A DNA stretch of 37,348 nt from Pontimonas sp. (GTDB lineage Bacteria; Actinomycetota; Actinomycetes; Actinomycetales; Microbacteriaceae): contig JAFMKX010000001.1 of NCBI GenBank assembly GCA_017852615.1, forward strand, positions 149,482 through 186,829, read 5' to 3'. The notes beneath the pieces are model-generated. The model had not been told where the DNA came from. It made no database searches and worked only from the letters and a program-made list of their open reading frames with translations. A program made the position numbers and the translations under genes. Shown piece after piece: positions 24,871 through 32,203 of the stretch (its first letter is position 1; each line of letters begins with the position of its first letter).

Positions 24871-26553
24871 CTACTTCTTCCCCTCTTCGAGCGCTGCTTC
24901 TTCCGCTGCTTTGCGCTCAGCAATGGTCTGACGGCGCTTCATTTCCTTGGCGCTCTTTTTGCGCGCGGTGGTATCGACATCCACGGGGTCTCTAAAGCGA
25001 GCCCGTCCTCGGTACACCGCACCAAGGGCCTTGGGATCGAGCCCACTAATGGGATGACCCGAGCTAAAGAACGACGTCCGACCCAACACCTGCATCAGCG
25101 GTTGAGTGAACAAGGCGACAATAATCAAGTCAACCACCGTGGTGATACCGAGCGTGAAGGCAAAACCTCGCACGTTACCCACAGCCAGAATGAACAAAAC
25201 GGCAGCAGCGAGGAAGCCCACCGCGTCGGAGGCAAGAATCGTTCTAAATGCCCGCTTCCACGCAGCCGAAATAGCGGAATCCAACACTCGCCCATCTCGC
25301 AACTCGTCACGGATTCGCTCGAAGAACACGATGAACGAGTCCGCGGTGATACCAATAGCGACGATCAAACCCGCCACACCTGCCAGAGACAGACGATAAC
25401 CCTGGGAGTTGGACAAATACGTAATGACGAAATAGCTGAGCACGAAGGCAGTCGAGAGTGAGAATACGGTCACAAGGCCCAGCATTCGGTACTGGACTAG
25501 CGAATACAGGACCACCAAGATAAGCCCGATAGCACCGGCTAGCAGGCCGCTTTGAAGCTGCGATAGACCCAGTGTCGCGGTGATGGTCTCCGCGCTTTGA
25601 ACCTCAAAGCCAATCGGTAGGGCTCCAAACTTGAGCTGGTCAGCCAAGACAGTCGCGGACTCTTGGGTAAAGGAGCCACTGATTTGAGGGCTTCCATCGG
25701 TAATCGCGGCTAACGTCCTGGGCGCACTAATAACTTTTCCATCCAGCACGATCGCGAACTGGTTGCGCACACCCTCGAGCCCCACGAGGCGCTCGGTCAC
25801 TCGGCGGAAGCCTTCCGTTCCGACCTCGTCGAAATCAAGGAACACACCCCACTCAGTGGTGACGCTTCCTTGGGGTCCTGGAATCAAGCCGGCCAGGGCA
25901 TCATCGATGGTTTCTCCGCCCACCTCGACGGGGCCAAGAATGTATTTACTCAACCCACCTTCGGAACAGGTCACGAGCGGTTGGGTGGGATCAGCCACGT
26001 TGGCACCCAAGGAATCCAACTGCTCACAGTTCAACTGGTTATAGACGGCGTCCACGGCGGGGGTAATCCAGGCCAAGTCACTGGCGTTCTCTGGAGTAAC
26101 GAGGGGCTCGCCCTCGTCGATGATGACATCCTCGGGGTTGACTTCCTCAGCCACCTCAGCGAAACCGGTCACCAGCACTGGGCGAAACTCCAACTTGGCT
26201 GAGGAGCGAATTCTCTCCAGGGTGGCCGCATCAGGCGTCCCAGGAATCGAGACAACAATGTTGGACCCACCCTGAGTGGAGACCTCTGCTTCAGCCACAC
26301 CACCAGCGTCCACACGCTGACGAATGATGGAGACAGCCTGGTTGAGCTGTTCTTCTGTGACGTCTTGTCCTTCAGCGACCAAAGGGGCCAGGATGATCTG
26401 GGTTCCCCCCTGGAGGTCGAGGGCAAGCTTAGGAACCCACGACCCTTCGTTTTGCCACACTGCGAAAGCGTTGCCTCCAATGAGTAGGCCAAAGATCACG
26501 CCTAACCAGACAAAACGCCGCACAGCGGACGTCACAACAGAACTTGATGCCAC
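24871..26553 (-). CDS. secD: Protein translocase subunit SecD
   Basis: This is the partner of SecF in post-translocational export. The 560-residue protein has an N-terminal membrane helix (about 14-34) and the LALDLQGGTQIILA motif. A reduced extracytoplasmic P1 region includes an acidic insertion (around residues 130-210), and five C-terminal helices follow. One of these carries the proton-path motif IGITADSFIVFFERIRDE. The C-terminus is a long charged tail (KKSAKEMKRRQTIAERKAAE). The start is GTG with AGAAGG nine bases upstream. It lies 29 bases after yajC in the standard yajC-secD-secF order. Confidence 0.96.
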   Translation of the reverse strand: MASSSVVTSAVRRFVWLGVIFGLLIGGNAFAVWQNEGSWVPKLALDLQGGTQIILAPLVAEGQDVTEEQLNQAVSIIRQRVDAGGVAEAEVSTQGGSNIVVSIPGTPDAATLERIRSSAKLEFRPVLVTGFAEVAEEVNPEDVIIDEGEPLVTPENASDLAWITPAVDAVYNQLNCEQLDSLGANVADPTQPLVTCSEGGLSKYILGPVEVGGETIDDALAGLIPGPQGSVTTEWGVFLDFDEVGTEGFRRVTERLVGLEGVRNQFAIVLDGKVISAPRTLAAITDGSPQISGSFTQESATVLADQLKFGALPIGFEVQSAETITATLGLSQLQSGLLAGAIGLILVVLYSLVQYRMLGLVTVFSLSTAFVLSYFVITYLSNSQGYRLSLAGVAGLIVAIGITADSFIVFFERIRDELRDGRVLDSAISAAWKRAFRTILASDAVGFLAAAVLFILAVGNVRGFAFTLGITTVVDLIIVALFTQPLMQVLGRTSFFSSGHPISGLDPKALGAVYRGRARFRDPVDVDTTARKKSAKEMKRRQTIAERKAAEEAALEEGKK

Positions 26554-26582
26554 AGTGTCTAGCCTTCTTATCTCGGGAGGTT

Positions 26583-26969
26583 CTAGGCCTGCTTGGCCTT
26601 GGTCCCCGCTGATTTAGCGGGTGCTTTAGTCACAGTCTTGGCCTCAGGCTTCTTGGCAGCAGGCTTTGAAGCCGCAGAAGTTCCTGCGGTAAGAACCTTG
26701 GCCTCGGGTGAATCAGCCTCGATGATCTTGGTCAACGTTTGACGGTGCACCTTCAGCGACCCCGTGCCGACATTCAGAGTGGCGATATTGGTGTCGTCAT
26801 CGAGCGCGACAACCGTTGCATACAGGCCAAAGGAGGTCATTACGTGAGCTCCTGGCTTGAGCTTTTCTTGGAGCTCCTGCTGGGTCGCACGCTGCTTGCG
26901 TGAGTTTCGGATCATGAAAAAAATCAGAAGTCCGAGGACTGCGATCATAAAGAGGGAAATGGGATCCAT
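26583..26969 (-). CDS. yajC: Preprotein translocase subunit YajC
   Basis: This small membrane accessory of the SecDF complex has a probable start at the ATG at 26969, giving 128 residues opening MDPISLFMIAVLGLLIFFMI, the canonical actinobacterial form. A TTG at 26981 would add four residues but leaves no ribosome-binding spacing. The single helix spans about residues 4-21, then comes the basic IRNSRKQR and the conserved PGAHVMTSFGLYATVVALDD beta region. The C-terminal 35 residues are an Ala/Lys/Pro-rich low-complexity tail (AAKKPEAKTVTKAPAKSAG). Confidence 0.93.
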   Translation of the reverse strand: MDPISLFMIAVLGLLIFFMIRNSRKQRATQQELQEKLKPGAHVMTSFGLYATVVALDDDTNIATLNVGTGSLKVHRQTLTKIIEADSPEAKVLTAGTSAASKPAAKKPEAKTVTKAPAKSAGTKAKQA

Positions 26970-27022
26970 GTGGTTCCACAAGCCTTTCGTCGGGCGTTCG
27001 GCGTGATTAAGCTACCTGGTAA

Positions 27023-28048
27023 CTATAGGTCATTGAGCCCAGGCGCTTGGTGACCTAAGTGGGCATAAGCCCCGGGAGTGGCAACGCGACCGCGGGGAGT
27101 GCGCTGAATAAAGCCCTGCCGGACCAGGAATGGCTCCACCACCGACTCGATGGTCTCGGTCTCCTCCCCCACCGACACGGAGAGGGTACCCAGCCCCACG
27201 GGTCCACCCTGGAACTTAACAATCAGAGCGTCCAAAACCGCTCGGTCAAGACGATCCAAGCCCAGCTCATCCACGTCATAGAGCTCGAGAGCCAGGTGCA
27301 CTGCTTCCATAGTGGGTTCAGATTTGTGGACCAAAACATAGTCGCGAACCCGGCGCAGCAAGCGGTTAGCGATACGGGGTGTCCCGCGGGATCGCCCCGC
27401 GATTTCAGCGAGTGCTTCGCTGGGCCAGGTGAGCCCCAGCATGGCCGAGGAGCGTCTGACCACTTCGGTGAGCTCTTCGGCCGAATAGAACTCTAGGTGG
27501 GCGGTGAAGCCGAAACGGTCTCGCAAGGGGCCCGGTAACAGGCCAGAGCGAGTGGTCGCTCCGACGAGGGTGAAGGGCGCCAAGTCCAGCGGTAGCGTGG
27601 TTGCTCCAGCACCTTTGCCCACCATGATGTCGATGCGGAAATCTTCCATGGCGAGGTAGAGCATTTCCTCTGCCGGACGGGCCATGCGGTGGATTTCATC
27701 AATAAAGAGGACCTCACCGGGGACTAAGGATGACAACACCGCCGCGAGGTCACCCGCGTGATTAATAGCCGGTCCACTGGTGATCCGCAGAGCCTGCCCC
27801 GTTTCCTCTGCCACAATCATCGCCAGCGTCGTTTTACCCAGACCGGGAGGGCCACTGAGCAAAATGTGATCAGGACTTCTGCCTTGTTGGGTGGCCGCGT
27901 CGAGGAGCAAAATCAACTGATCGCGCACCTTTGTCTGACCGACAAATTCATCGAGACGCCGCGGGCGCAGGGCACCTTCGAAAGAAATCTCTCCCTCCGA
28001 TTCGACCTGCTCTTTGCTCGTAGGCCCTGATGTCTCGGGAATACTCAT
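27023..28048 (-). CDS. ruvB: Holliday junction branch migration helicase RuvB
   Basis: This hexameric AAA+ motor drives branch migration with RuvA. The 341-residue protein has Walker A GPPGLGKTT at about residues 66-74, Walker B VLFIDEIHRM, sensor 1 LVGATTRSGLL, the arginine finger region PLRDRFGF, and the C-terminal winged helix ending in RTPRGRVATPGAYAHLG. The ATG overlaps the ruvA stop by four bases (ATGA). Confidence 0.98.
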   Translation of the reverse strand: MSIPETSGPTSKEQVESEGEISFEGALRPRRLDEFVGQTKVRDQLILLLDAATQQGRSPDHILLSGPPGLGKTTLAMIVAEETGQALRITSGPAINHAGDLAAVLSSLVPGEVLFIDEIHRMARPAEEMLYLAMEDFRIDIMVGKGAGATTLPLDLAPFTLVGATTRSGLLPGPLRDRFGFTAHLEFYSAEELTEVVRRSSAMLGLTWPSEALAEIAGRSRGTPRIANRLLRRVRDYVLVHKSEPTMEAVHLALELYDVDELGLDRLDRAVLDALIVKFQGGPVGLGTLSVSVGEETETIESVVEPFLVRQGFIQRTPRGRVATPGAYAHLGHQAPGLNDL

Positions 28049-28668
28049 GACCGGGCCTCCCTGCTCGTCTTCGGGCCCAGGATAGTCAAGGCTTGGCGCA
28101 GGAGGACTCCGGCATCCACAACTGGTCCTGGCTGCTCCTCAAGAGCCTGCGTGACACCCTCCCGAGCGATTTTCTCAGACCACCCCAGACCCACCAGAGC
28201 CTGTACCACGGACTGACGGAGCACTTCGGGCACATCTGAGGCCGAGGAGGTCGACTTCTTGGGGCTTACGGTGTCAAAAGCGCCCTGCAGGGACAGCACG
28301 ATCAGTTTGGCCGTTTTGGGACCTATTCCGCTGACTTGGCGAAATGCCCCATCATTTTCGGTGACCACGGCATCGTGAATTTCATCGCCAGACAGATGGC
28401 TCAGAATCGCCAGTGCAGACTTCGGGCCCACGCCATTGACGCTCCGAACGAGGCTGAAAAGACCTAAGTCGTCGCGTGATCCGAACCCAAAAAGCGCGAT
28501 GTGGTCTTCTCGCACGACCATCGACGTGTAGAGGAGTGTCTCTTCGCCCTCGCCAAGACTCAGCGCAAGACGATCGGGAACCGTGACGAGATAACCAATG
28601 CCCCCCACTTCCACCACCACGTCAGCCCCCGCGCGGTGGGTGACGACGCCGCGAAGAGAGGAAATCAT
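28045..28668 (-). CDS. ruvA: Holliday junction branch migration protein RuvA
   Basis: It binds four-way junctions as a tetramer and loads RuvB. The 207-residue protein has the N-terminal OB domain (MISSLRGVVTHRAGADVVVE), two helix-hairpin-helix elements (LVRSVNGVGPKSALAILSHL and FRQVSGIGPKTAKLIVLSL), and the C-terminal RuvB-contacting three-helix domain. It is joined to ruvC and ruvB by ATGA overlaps on both sides. Confidence 0.97.
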   Translation of the reverse strand: MISSLRGVVTHRAGADVVVEVGGIGYLVTVPDRLALSLGEGEETLLYTSMVVREDHIALFGFGSRDDLGLFSLVRSVNGVGPKSALAILSHLSGDEIHDAVVTENDGAFRQVSGIGPKTAKLIVLSLQGAFDTVSPKKSTSSASDVPEVLRQSVVQALVGLGWSEKIAREGVTQALEEQPGPVVDAGVLLRQALTILGPKTSREARS

Positions 28669-29231
28669 TTCTGTAGCTTAGGTCGCTTTGCTCGCGCTTC
28701 GGCCTCCCGCCACGCCTTTTGGGCCGGGGTGGATTCACTAGCAGCAGAGGCCGGTGCCACGCCTCGCCAGGCCTCGGTAATGGCCAAAGCGAGCGCATCA
28801 GCGGCATCGGCTGGTTGAGGGATTTCTGCTAAGCCCAGAATCCGAGCCACCATGGTGCCCACCTGGTGCTTATTTGCTCGCCCGTGACCCGTGACCGCAG
28901 CCTTCACTTCACTGGGGGTGCGCAGTGACACAGGAATTGAACGGGCATGAGCGAGTGCCAACACGACTCCACTGACCTGGGCGGTGCCCATCACCGTGCG
29001 CACATTGTGCTGGGCAAAAACCCTCTCCAAGGCGACGATATCGGGATTGAAACGAGCGAGTAATTCATCAATTGCCCCCGAAAGTGTGCCCAGTCGATGG
29101 GATATTTCTGCCGTCGCGGGGGTGCGCAATACCTCTACGTGCACCAGGGAAACGGTTCGGCCACCACCTTGCCTGACCACACCCACCCCTAAACGGGTGA
29201 GCCCCGGGTCAATGCCGAGAATCGTGGTCAT
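28665..29231 (-). CDS. ruvC: Holliday junction resolvase RuvC
   Basis: This dimeric endonuclease resolves Holliday junctions. The 188-residue protein shows the four expected catalytic acids: Asp8 in ILGIDPGLTRLG, Glu69 in IVALERVF, and Asp142 and Asp145 in ADAADALALAI. It is the first of the ruvC-ruvA-ruvB block and starts nine bases after the yebC stop. The C-terminus has an extra Ala- and charge-rich tail beyond the resolvase fold, which is common in actinobacteria. Confidence 0.97.
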   Translation of the reverse strand: MTTILGIDPGLTRLGVGVVRQGGGRTVSLVHVEVLRTPATAEISHRLGTLSGAIDELLARFNPDIVALERVFAQHNVRTVMGTAQVSGVVLALAHARSIPVSLRTPSEVKAAVTGHGRANKHQVGTMVARILGLAEIPQPADAADALALAITEAWRGVAPASAASESTPAQKAWREAEARAKRPKLQK

Positions 29232-29240
29232 AGGGCCAAA

Positions 29241-30005
29241 CTACCCCTCGGAGGCTTCCAGAGCTGCCGACACCTCCGCAGAGAGGTCCATATTGGTGAA
29301 AACATTCTGCACGTCGTCACTGTCCTCGAGTGCTTCCACCAGTGAAATGATTTTTCGGGCTGTTTCGGCATCGGGGGAAACGCTGACCGTGGCAATAAAT
29401 TCTGCTTCGGCCGAATCGTAATCAATACCGGCGCTTTGAATAGCCTTTCGAACCTCGACAAGGTCAGCGGGTTCCGTGATGACCTCAAATCCGCCGCCAC
29501 GGTCGATCACTTCTTCCGCGCCTGCTTCGAGCACCGCAAGTAATACGTCGTCCTCGGTCACACCCTCGGTCTTAGTGATCGAAATAACACCTTTGCGAGA
29601 AAAGTTATAGGCCACGCTGCCGGGGTCTGCCATGGTGCCACCGTTGCGGCTCATGATCGTGCGCACCTCAGCCGCAGCTCGGTTTCGGTTGTCGGTAAGA
29701 CATTCGATCAGCATCGCTACCCCAGCCTGACCGTAGCCTTCGTACATGATCGTCTGGTAATCCACGGCCTCGCCGCTAAGACCAGCACCTCGCTTGACGG
29801 CGCGGTCAATGTTGTCGTTGGGTACCGAGGTCTTTTTAGCCTTCTGGATAGCATCGGCCAACGTGGGATTACCGGCGACATCTGCGCCTCCGACCTTGGC
29901 GGCCACTTCGATATTTTTGATCAGCTTCGCAAACGATTTTGCGCGCCGTGAATCGATGATGGCCTTTTTGTGTTTAGTGGTGGCCCACTTAGAGTGTCCC
30001 GACAT
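29241..30005 (-). CDS. yebC: YebC/PmpR family regulator
   Basis: This family was long annotated as a transcriptional regulator, and recent work on some members links it to relief of ribosome stalling at prolines. The 254-residue protein begins with the diagnostic MSGHSKWATTKHKKAIIDSRR. It contains NDNIDRAVKRGAG, YEGYGQAGVAMLIECLTDNRNR and RNGGTMADPGSVAYNF, all hallmark blocks. The ATG at 30005 follows GGGGAG. A TAGGAT -10-like hexamer lies 23-29 bases upstream. It leads the yebC-ruvCAB run. Confidence 0.96.
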   Translation of the reverse strand: MSGHSKWATTKHKKAIIDSRRAKSFAKLIKNIEVAAKVGGADVAGNPTLADAIQKAKKTSVPNDNIDRAVKRGAGLSGEAVDYQTIMYEGYGQAGVAMLIECLTDNRNRAAAEVRTIMSRNGGTMADPGSVAYNFSRKGVISITKTEGVTEDDVLLAVLEAGAEEVIDRGGGFEVITEPADLVEVRKAIQSAGIDYDSAEAEFIATVSVSPDAETARKIISLVEALEDSDDVQNVFTNMDLSAEVSAALEASEG

Positions 30006-30028
30006 AACTCTCCCCGTCTCAAAGAAAC

Positions 30029-30034
30029 ATCCTA
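30029..30034 (-). promoter_or_regulatory. Possible -10 element for yebC-ruvCAB
   Basis: The minus strand reads TAGGAT in the 50-base gap between pdxT and yebC, predicting a leader of about 16 bases that contains the GGGGAG ribosome-binding site. The same hexamer occurs before the cyclophilin gene. No clear -35 box was found. Confidence 0.4.
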
Positions 30035-30055
30035 AAGCCTCGGTTGCCGACCCGC

Positions 30056-30655
30056 TTAGCTCTGGGCTACACGCTCCAAGAAATAGCGATGGAGCCGAGT
30101 ATCTCCGGTGATTTCCGGGTGGAAGGACACGCCAATCAGGGCACCCTGTTCGACGCCGACAATTCCGCCATCGGGCATTCTCGCGATCACGCGCACTCCC
30201 TCGCCCACTGTGGTGATCAGCGGGGCACGGATGAGAGCAACCGTCATAGGCTCGCCGTCAATTCCGTCAATGGAGAGATCCACCTCCGTGGAATCCACCT
30301 GCGAGCCAAATGCGTTCCTGAACACACTGACATCCAGACCACCCAGTGTTTGCTGTCCAGCAATTCCATCCTCGAGTGTGTCGGCCAGAAGAATCAGCCC
30401 TGCACAGGTCCCCAAAACGGGAAGACCCTGGCGAATCAAGGCCCTCAGTGGCTCCTGAAGGGTGAATAGTCGCAACAGCTTATCCATGACGCTGGATTCG
30501 CCACCGGGCAGCACAAGGCCTTCCAGGCCCTCTAGATCCGTCGGGAGGCGCACCTCCACGACGTCAGCTCCCAGGGAGCGCAGCATTGTTACATGCTCAG
30601 CGACATCCCCTTGGAGAGCTAAGACCCCAATTCGTGCCGGGGAGTTACCAGCCAC
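30056..30655 (-). CDS. pdxT: Pyridoxal 5'-phosphate synthase glutaminase subunit
   Basis: PdxT hydrolyses glutamine and passes ammonia to PdxS. The open frame runs back to 30739, but the family start is the GTG at 30655 (199 residues, read as MAGNSPARIGVLALQGDVAE). It overlaps pdxS by 11 bases, and the upstream extension is pdxS read out of frame. The nucleophile is Cys84 in LGTCAGLILLA, and the His/Glu pair lies in SFHPEITGD near the C-terminus. LPGGESSVMDKLLR is the typical glutamine-binding block. No good Shine-Dalgarno is visible, so translation is probably coupled to pdxS. Confidence 0.94.
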   Translation of the reverse strand: MAGNSPARIGVLALQGDVAEHVTMLRSLGADVVEVRLPTDLEGLEGLVLPGGESSVMDKLLRLFTLQEPLRALIRQGLPVLGTCAGLILLADTLEDGIAGQQTLGGLDVSVFRNAFGSQVDSTEVDLSIDGIDGEPMTVALIRAPLITTVGEGVRVIARMPDGGIVGVEQGALIGVSFHPEITGDTRLHRYFLERVAQS

Positions 30656-31547
30656 GCTCGGCAAGGCGGTGAGGGGCTGGCAAATCGGAGACGTTAATCC
30701 CGACCATCGCTTCGCCAAGCCCTCGAGACGCTTCCGCAATCACGGCGGCATCTCTGAATTGAGCAGTCGCCTTAACAATGGCTGCAGCCCGTTCTGCGGG
30801 GTTGCCGGCTTTGAAAATTCCTGAACCGACAAAGACTCCATCGGCTCCCAACTGCATCATCATGGCGGCATCCGCAGGGGTAGCAATACCACCGGCCGTG
30901 AACATCACCACAGGAAGTTTCCCACTCGAGGCGACTTCGGCGACCAGTTCGTAGGGGGCCTGTAATTCTTTGGCAGCCACATACAGCTCGTCAGGATTCA
31001 TCGACGACAAGCGGTTGATTTCGCCTGAAATGGTCCGCATGTGTTTGGTCGCCTCGGAGACATCCCCAGTGCCGGCTTCACCCTTCGAGCGAATCATCGC
31101 GGCACCCTCAGTGACGCGACGCAAGGCCTCCCCCAAATTCGTAGCACCACACACGAAGGGAACGGTAAAGCCCCACTTATCAATGTGGTTGACATAATCG
31201 GCAGGACTCAGCACCTCGGACTCGTCGATGTAGTCCACCGCGAGCGCTTCGAGAACCTGCGCCTCGACAAAGTGGCCAATTCGAGCTTTCGCCATCACGG
31301 GAATCGACACCGTGGCTTTAATGCCATCAATCAAATCGGGGTCGCTCATTCGCGCGACGCCCCCTTGAGCCCGAATATCAGCAGGAACACGCTCCAACGC
31401 CATCACGGCTACTGCGCCAGCATCTTCAGCGATCCGCGCCTGTTCAGGCGTAACGACGTCCATAATGACGCCGCCTTTGAGCATGTCGGCAAGGCCGCGC
31501 TTGACCCGGGCGGTGCCAGTTTTTGCTGAAGTATTCTTGTCGCTCAT
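30645..31547 (-). CDS. pdxS: Pyridoxal 5'-phosphate synthase lyase subunit
   Basis: PdxS is the TIM-barrel synthase that builds PLP from ribose 5-phosphate, glyceraldehyde 3-phosphate and ammonia, with twelve PdxS subunits binding PdxT. I choose the ATG at 31547 (300 residues, MSDKNTSAKTGTARVKRGLA). The longer frame to 31724 overlaps the HIT gene and lacks family homology. The catalytic Lys is Lys87 in VMAKARIGHFVEAQ (equivalent to Lys81 in Bacillus). GGIATPADAAMMMQLGADGVFVGSGIFK forms the phosphate site. AGAGGA is about 12 bases upstream. Confidence 0.95.
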   Translation of the reverse strand: MSDKNTSAKTGTARVKRGLADMLKGGVIMDVVTPEQARIAEDAGAVAVMALERVPADIRAQGGVARMSDPDLIDGIKATVSIPVMAKARIGHFVEAQVLEALAVDYIDESEVLSPADYVNHIDKWGFTVPFVCGATNLGEALRRVTEGAAMIRSKGEAGTGDVSEATKHMRTISGEINRLSSMNPDELYVAAKELQAPYELVAEVASSGKLPVVMFTAGGIATPADAAMMMQLGADGVFVGSGIFKAGNPAERAAAIVKATAQFRDAAVIAEASRGLGEAMVGINVSDLPAPHRLAERGW

Positions 31548-31582
31548 GTGCGGCGATGGTCCTCTCGTGACTTCACTAAAGC

Positions 31583-31597
31583 GCTCCCAACAGGAGC
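31583..31597 (-). promoter_or_regulatory. Small hairpin between HIT gene and pdxS
   Basis: GCTCC and GGAGC form a 5-bp stem with a 5-base loop in the 59-base gap. There is no T-run. It may be a weak terminator for the thrS-HIT unit or part of the pdxS leader. Nothing else is recognisable in this gap. Confidence 0.25.
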
Positions 31598-31606
31598 TAG
31601 CAAAGT

Positions 31607-32203
31607 CTAGTCGCTGGAACCTGAGTGCCAGTTGTCTCGCAAGATTTCGCGCATCTCTCCCAGCAATTGGGGCATTGCTTTTGTCTGAGCGATGATGGGG
31701 AAAAAGTTTGAATCTTGACCCCACCGGGGCACGATGTGCTGGTGCAAATGCTCTTCGATACCAGCACCGGCAACCTTTCCCTGGTTCATACCCAGGTTGA
31801 ATCCGTGTGCTCCAGAAACTGCGCGCAGCGTGCGCATGGCTGCCTGGGTCATCGATCCCAACTCCGCTACTTCCTCAAGTGTCGCCTCGTCATAATTCGC
31901 AACATGACGATAAGGGCAGATCAGCAGATGACCTGAGTTGTAGGGATAAAGGTTGAGCACGGCATAAACAAGCTCACCTCGCGCCACCACCAGCGAATCT
32001 TCTTCAGCCACTGCCGGGGCTTGGCAAAACACACAACCACCATCAGCGGGCGCGGTTTCGCCCTGGATATAGGCAATCCGATGCGGTGTCCATAGCCGCT
32101 GGAACGCATCCGGGACACCAGGAAGAGTCGACGGATCCAGCATCGGAGAACCCTCGAGCGGAGCGTCCTGGGTCTCGTCTGCGGGGTTCCCGAACTCAGC
32201 CAC
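31607..32203 (-). CDS. HIT-family protein, probable AP4A phosphorylase
   Basis: The 198-residue protein has the histidine triad EHLHQHIVPRW (His152, His154, His156) and the preceding GHLLICPYRHV strand. A CVFC pair at 57-60 probably binds zinc. The orthologue in the same position downstream of thrS in Mycobacterium tuberculosis, Rv2613c, is an AP4A phosphorylase, so the same activity is likely here. Aminoacyl-tRNA synthetases produce AP4A, which makes the coupling to thrS sensible. The GTG start at 32203 overlaps the thrS stop by eight bases. Confidence 0.92.
   Translation of the reverse strand: MAEFGNPADETQDAPLEGSPMLDPSTLPGVPDAFQRLWTPHRIAYIQGETAPADGGCVFCQAPAVAEEDSLVVARGELVYAVLNLYPYNSGHLLICPYRHVANYDEATLEEVAELGSMTQAAMRTLRAVSGAHGFNLGMNQGKVAGAGIEEHLHQHIVPRWGQDSNFFPIIAQTKAMPQLLGEMREILRDNWHSGSSD

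Noticed and set aside
30656..30739. N-terminal extension of the pdxT frame
   Set aside because: It overlaps pdxS by a further 84 bases. Family members begin just before RIGVLALQGDV.
31548..31724. N-terminal extension of the pdxS frame
   Set aside because: It overlaps the end of the HIT gene, and the family start MSDKNTS lies at 31547.
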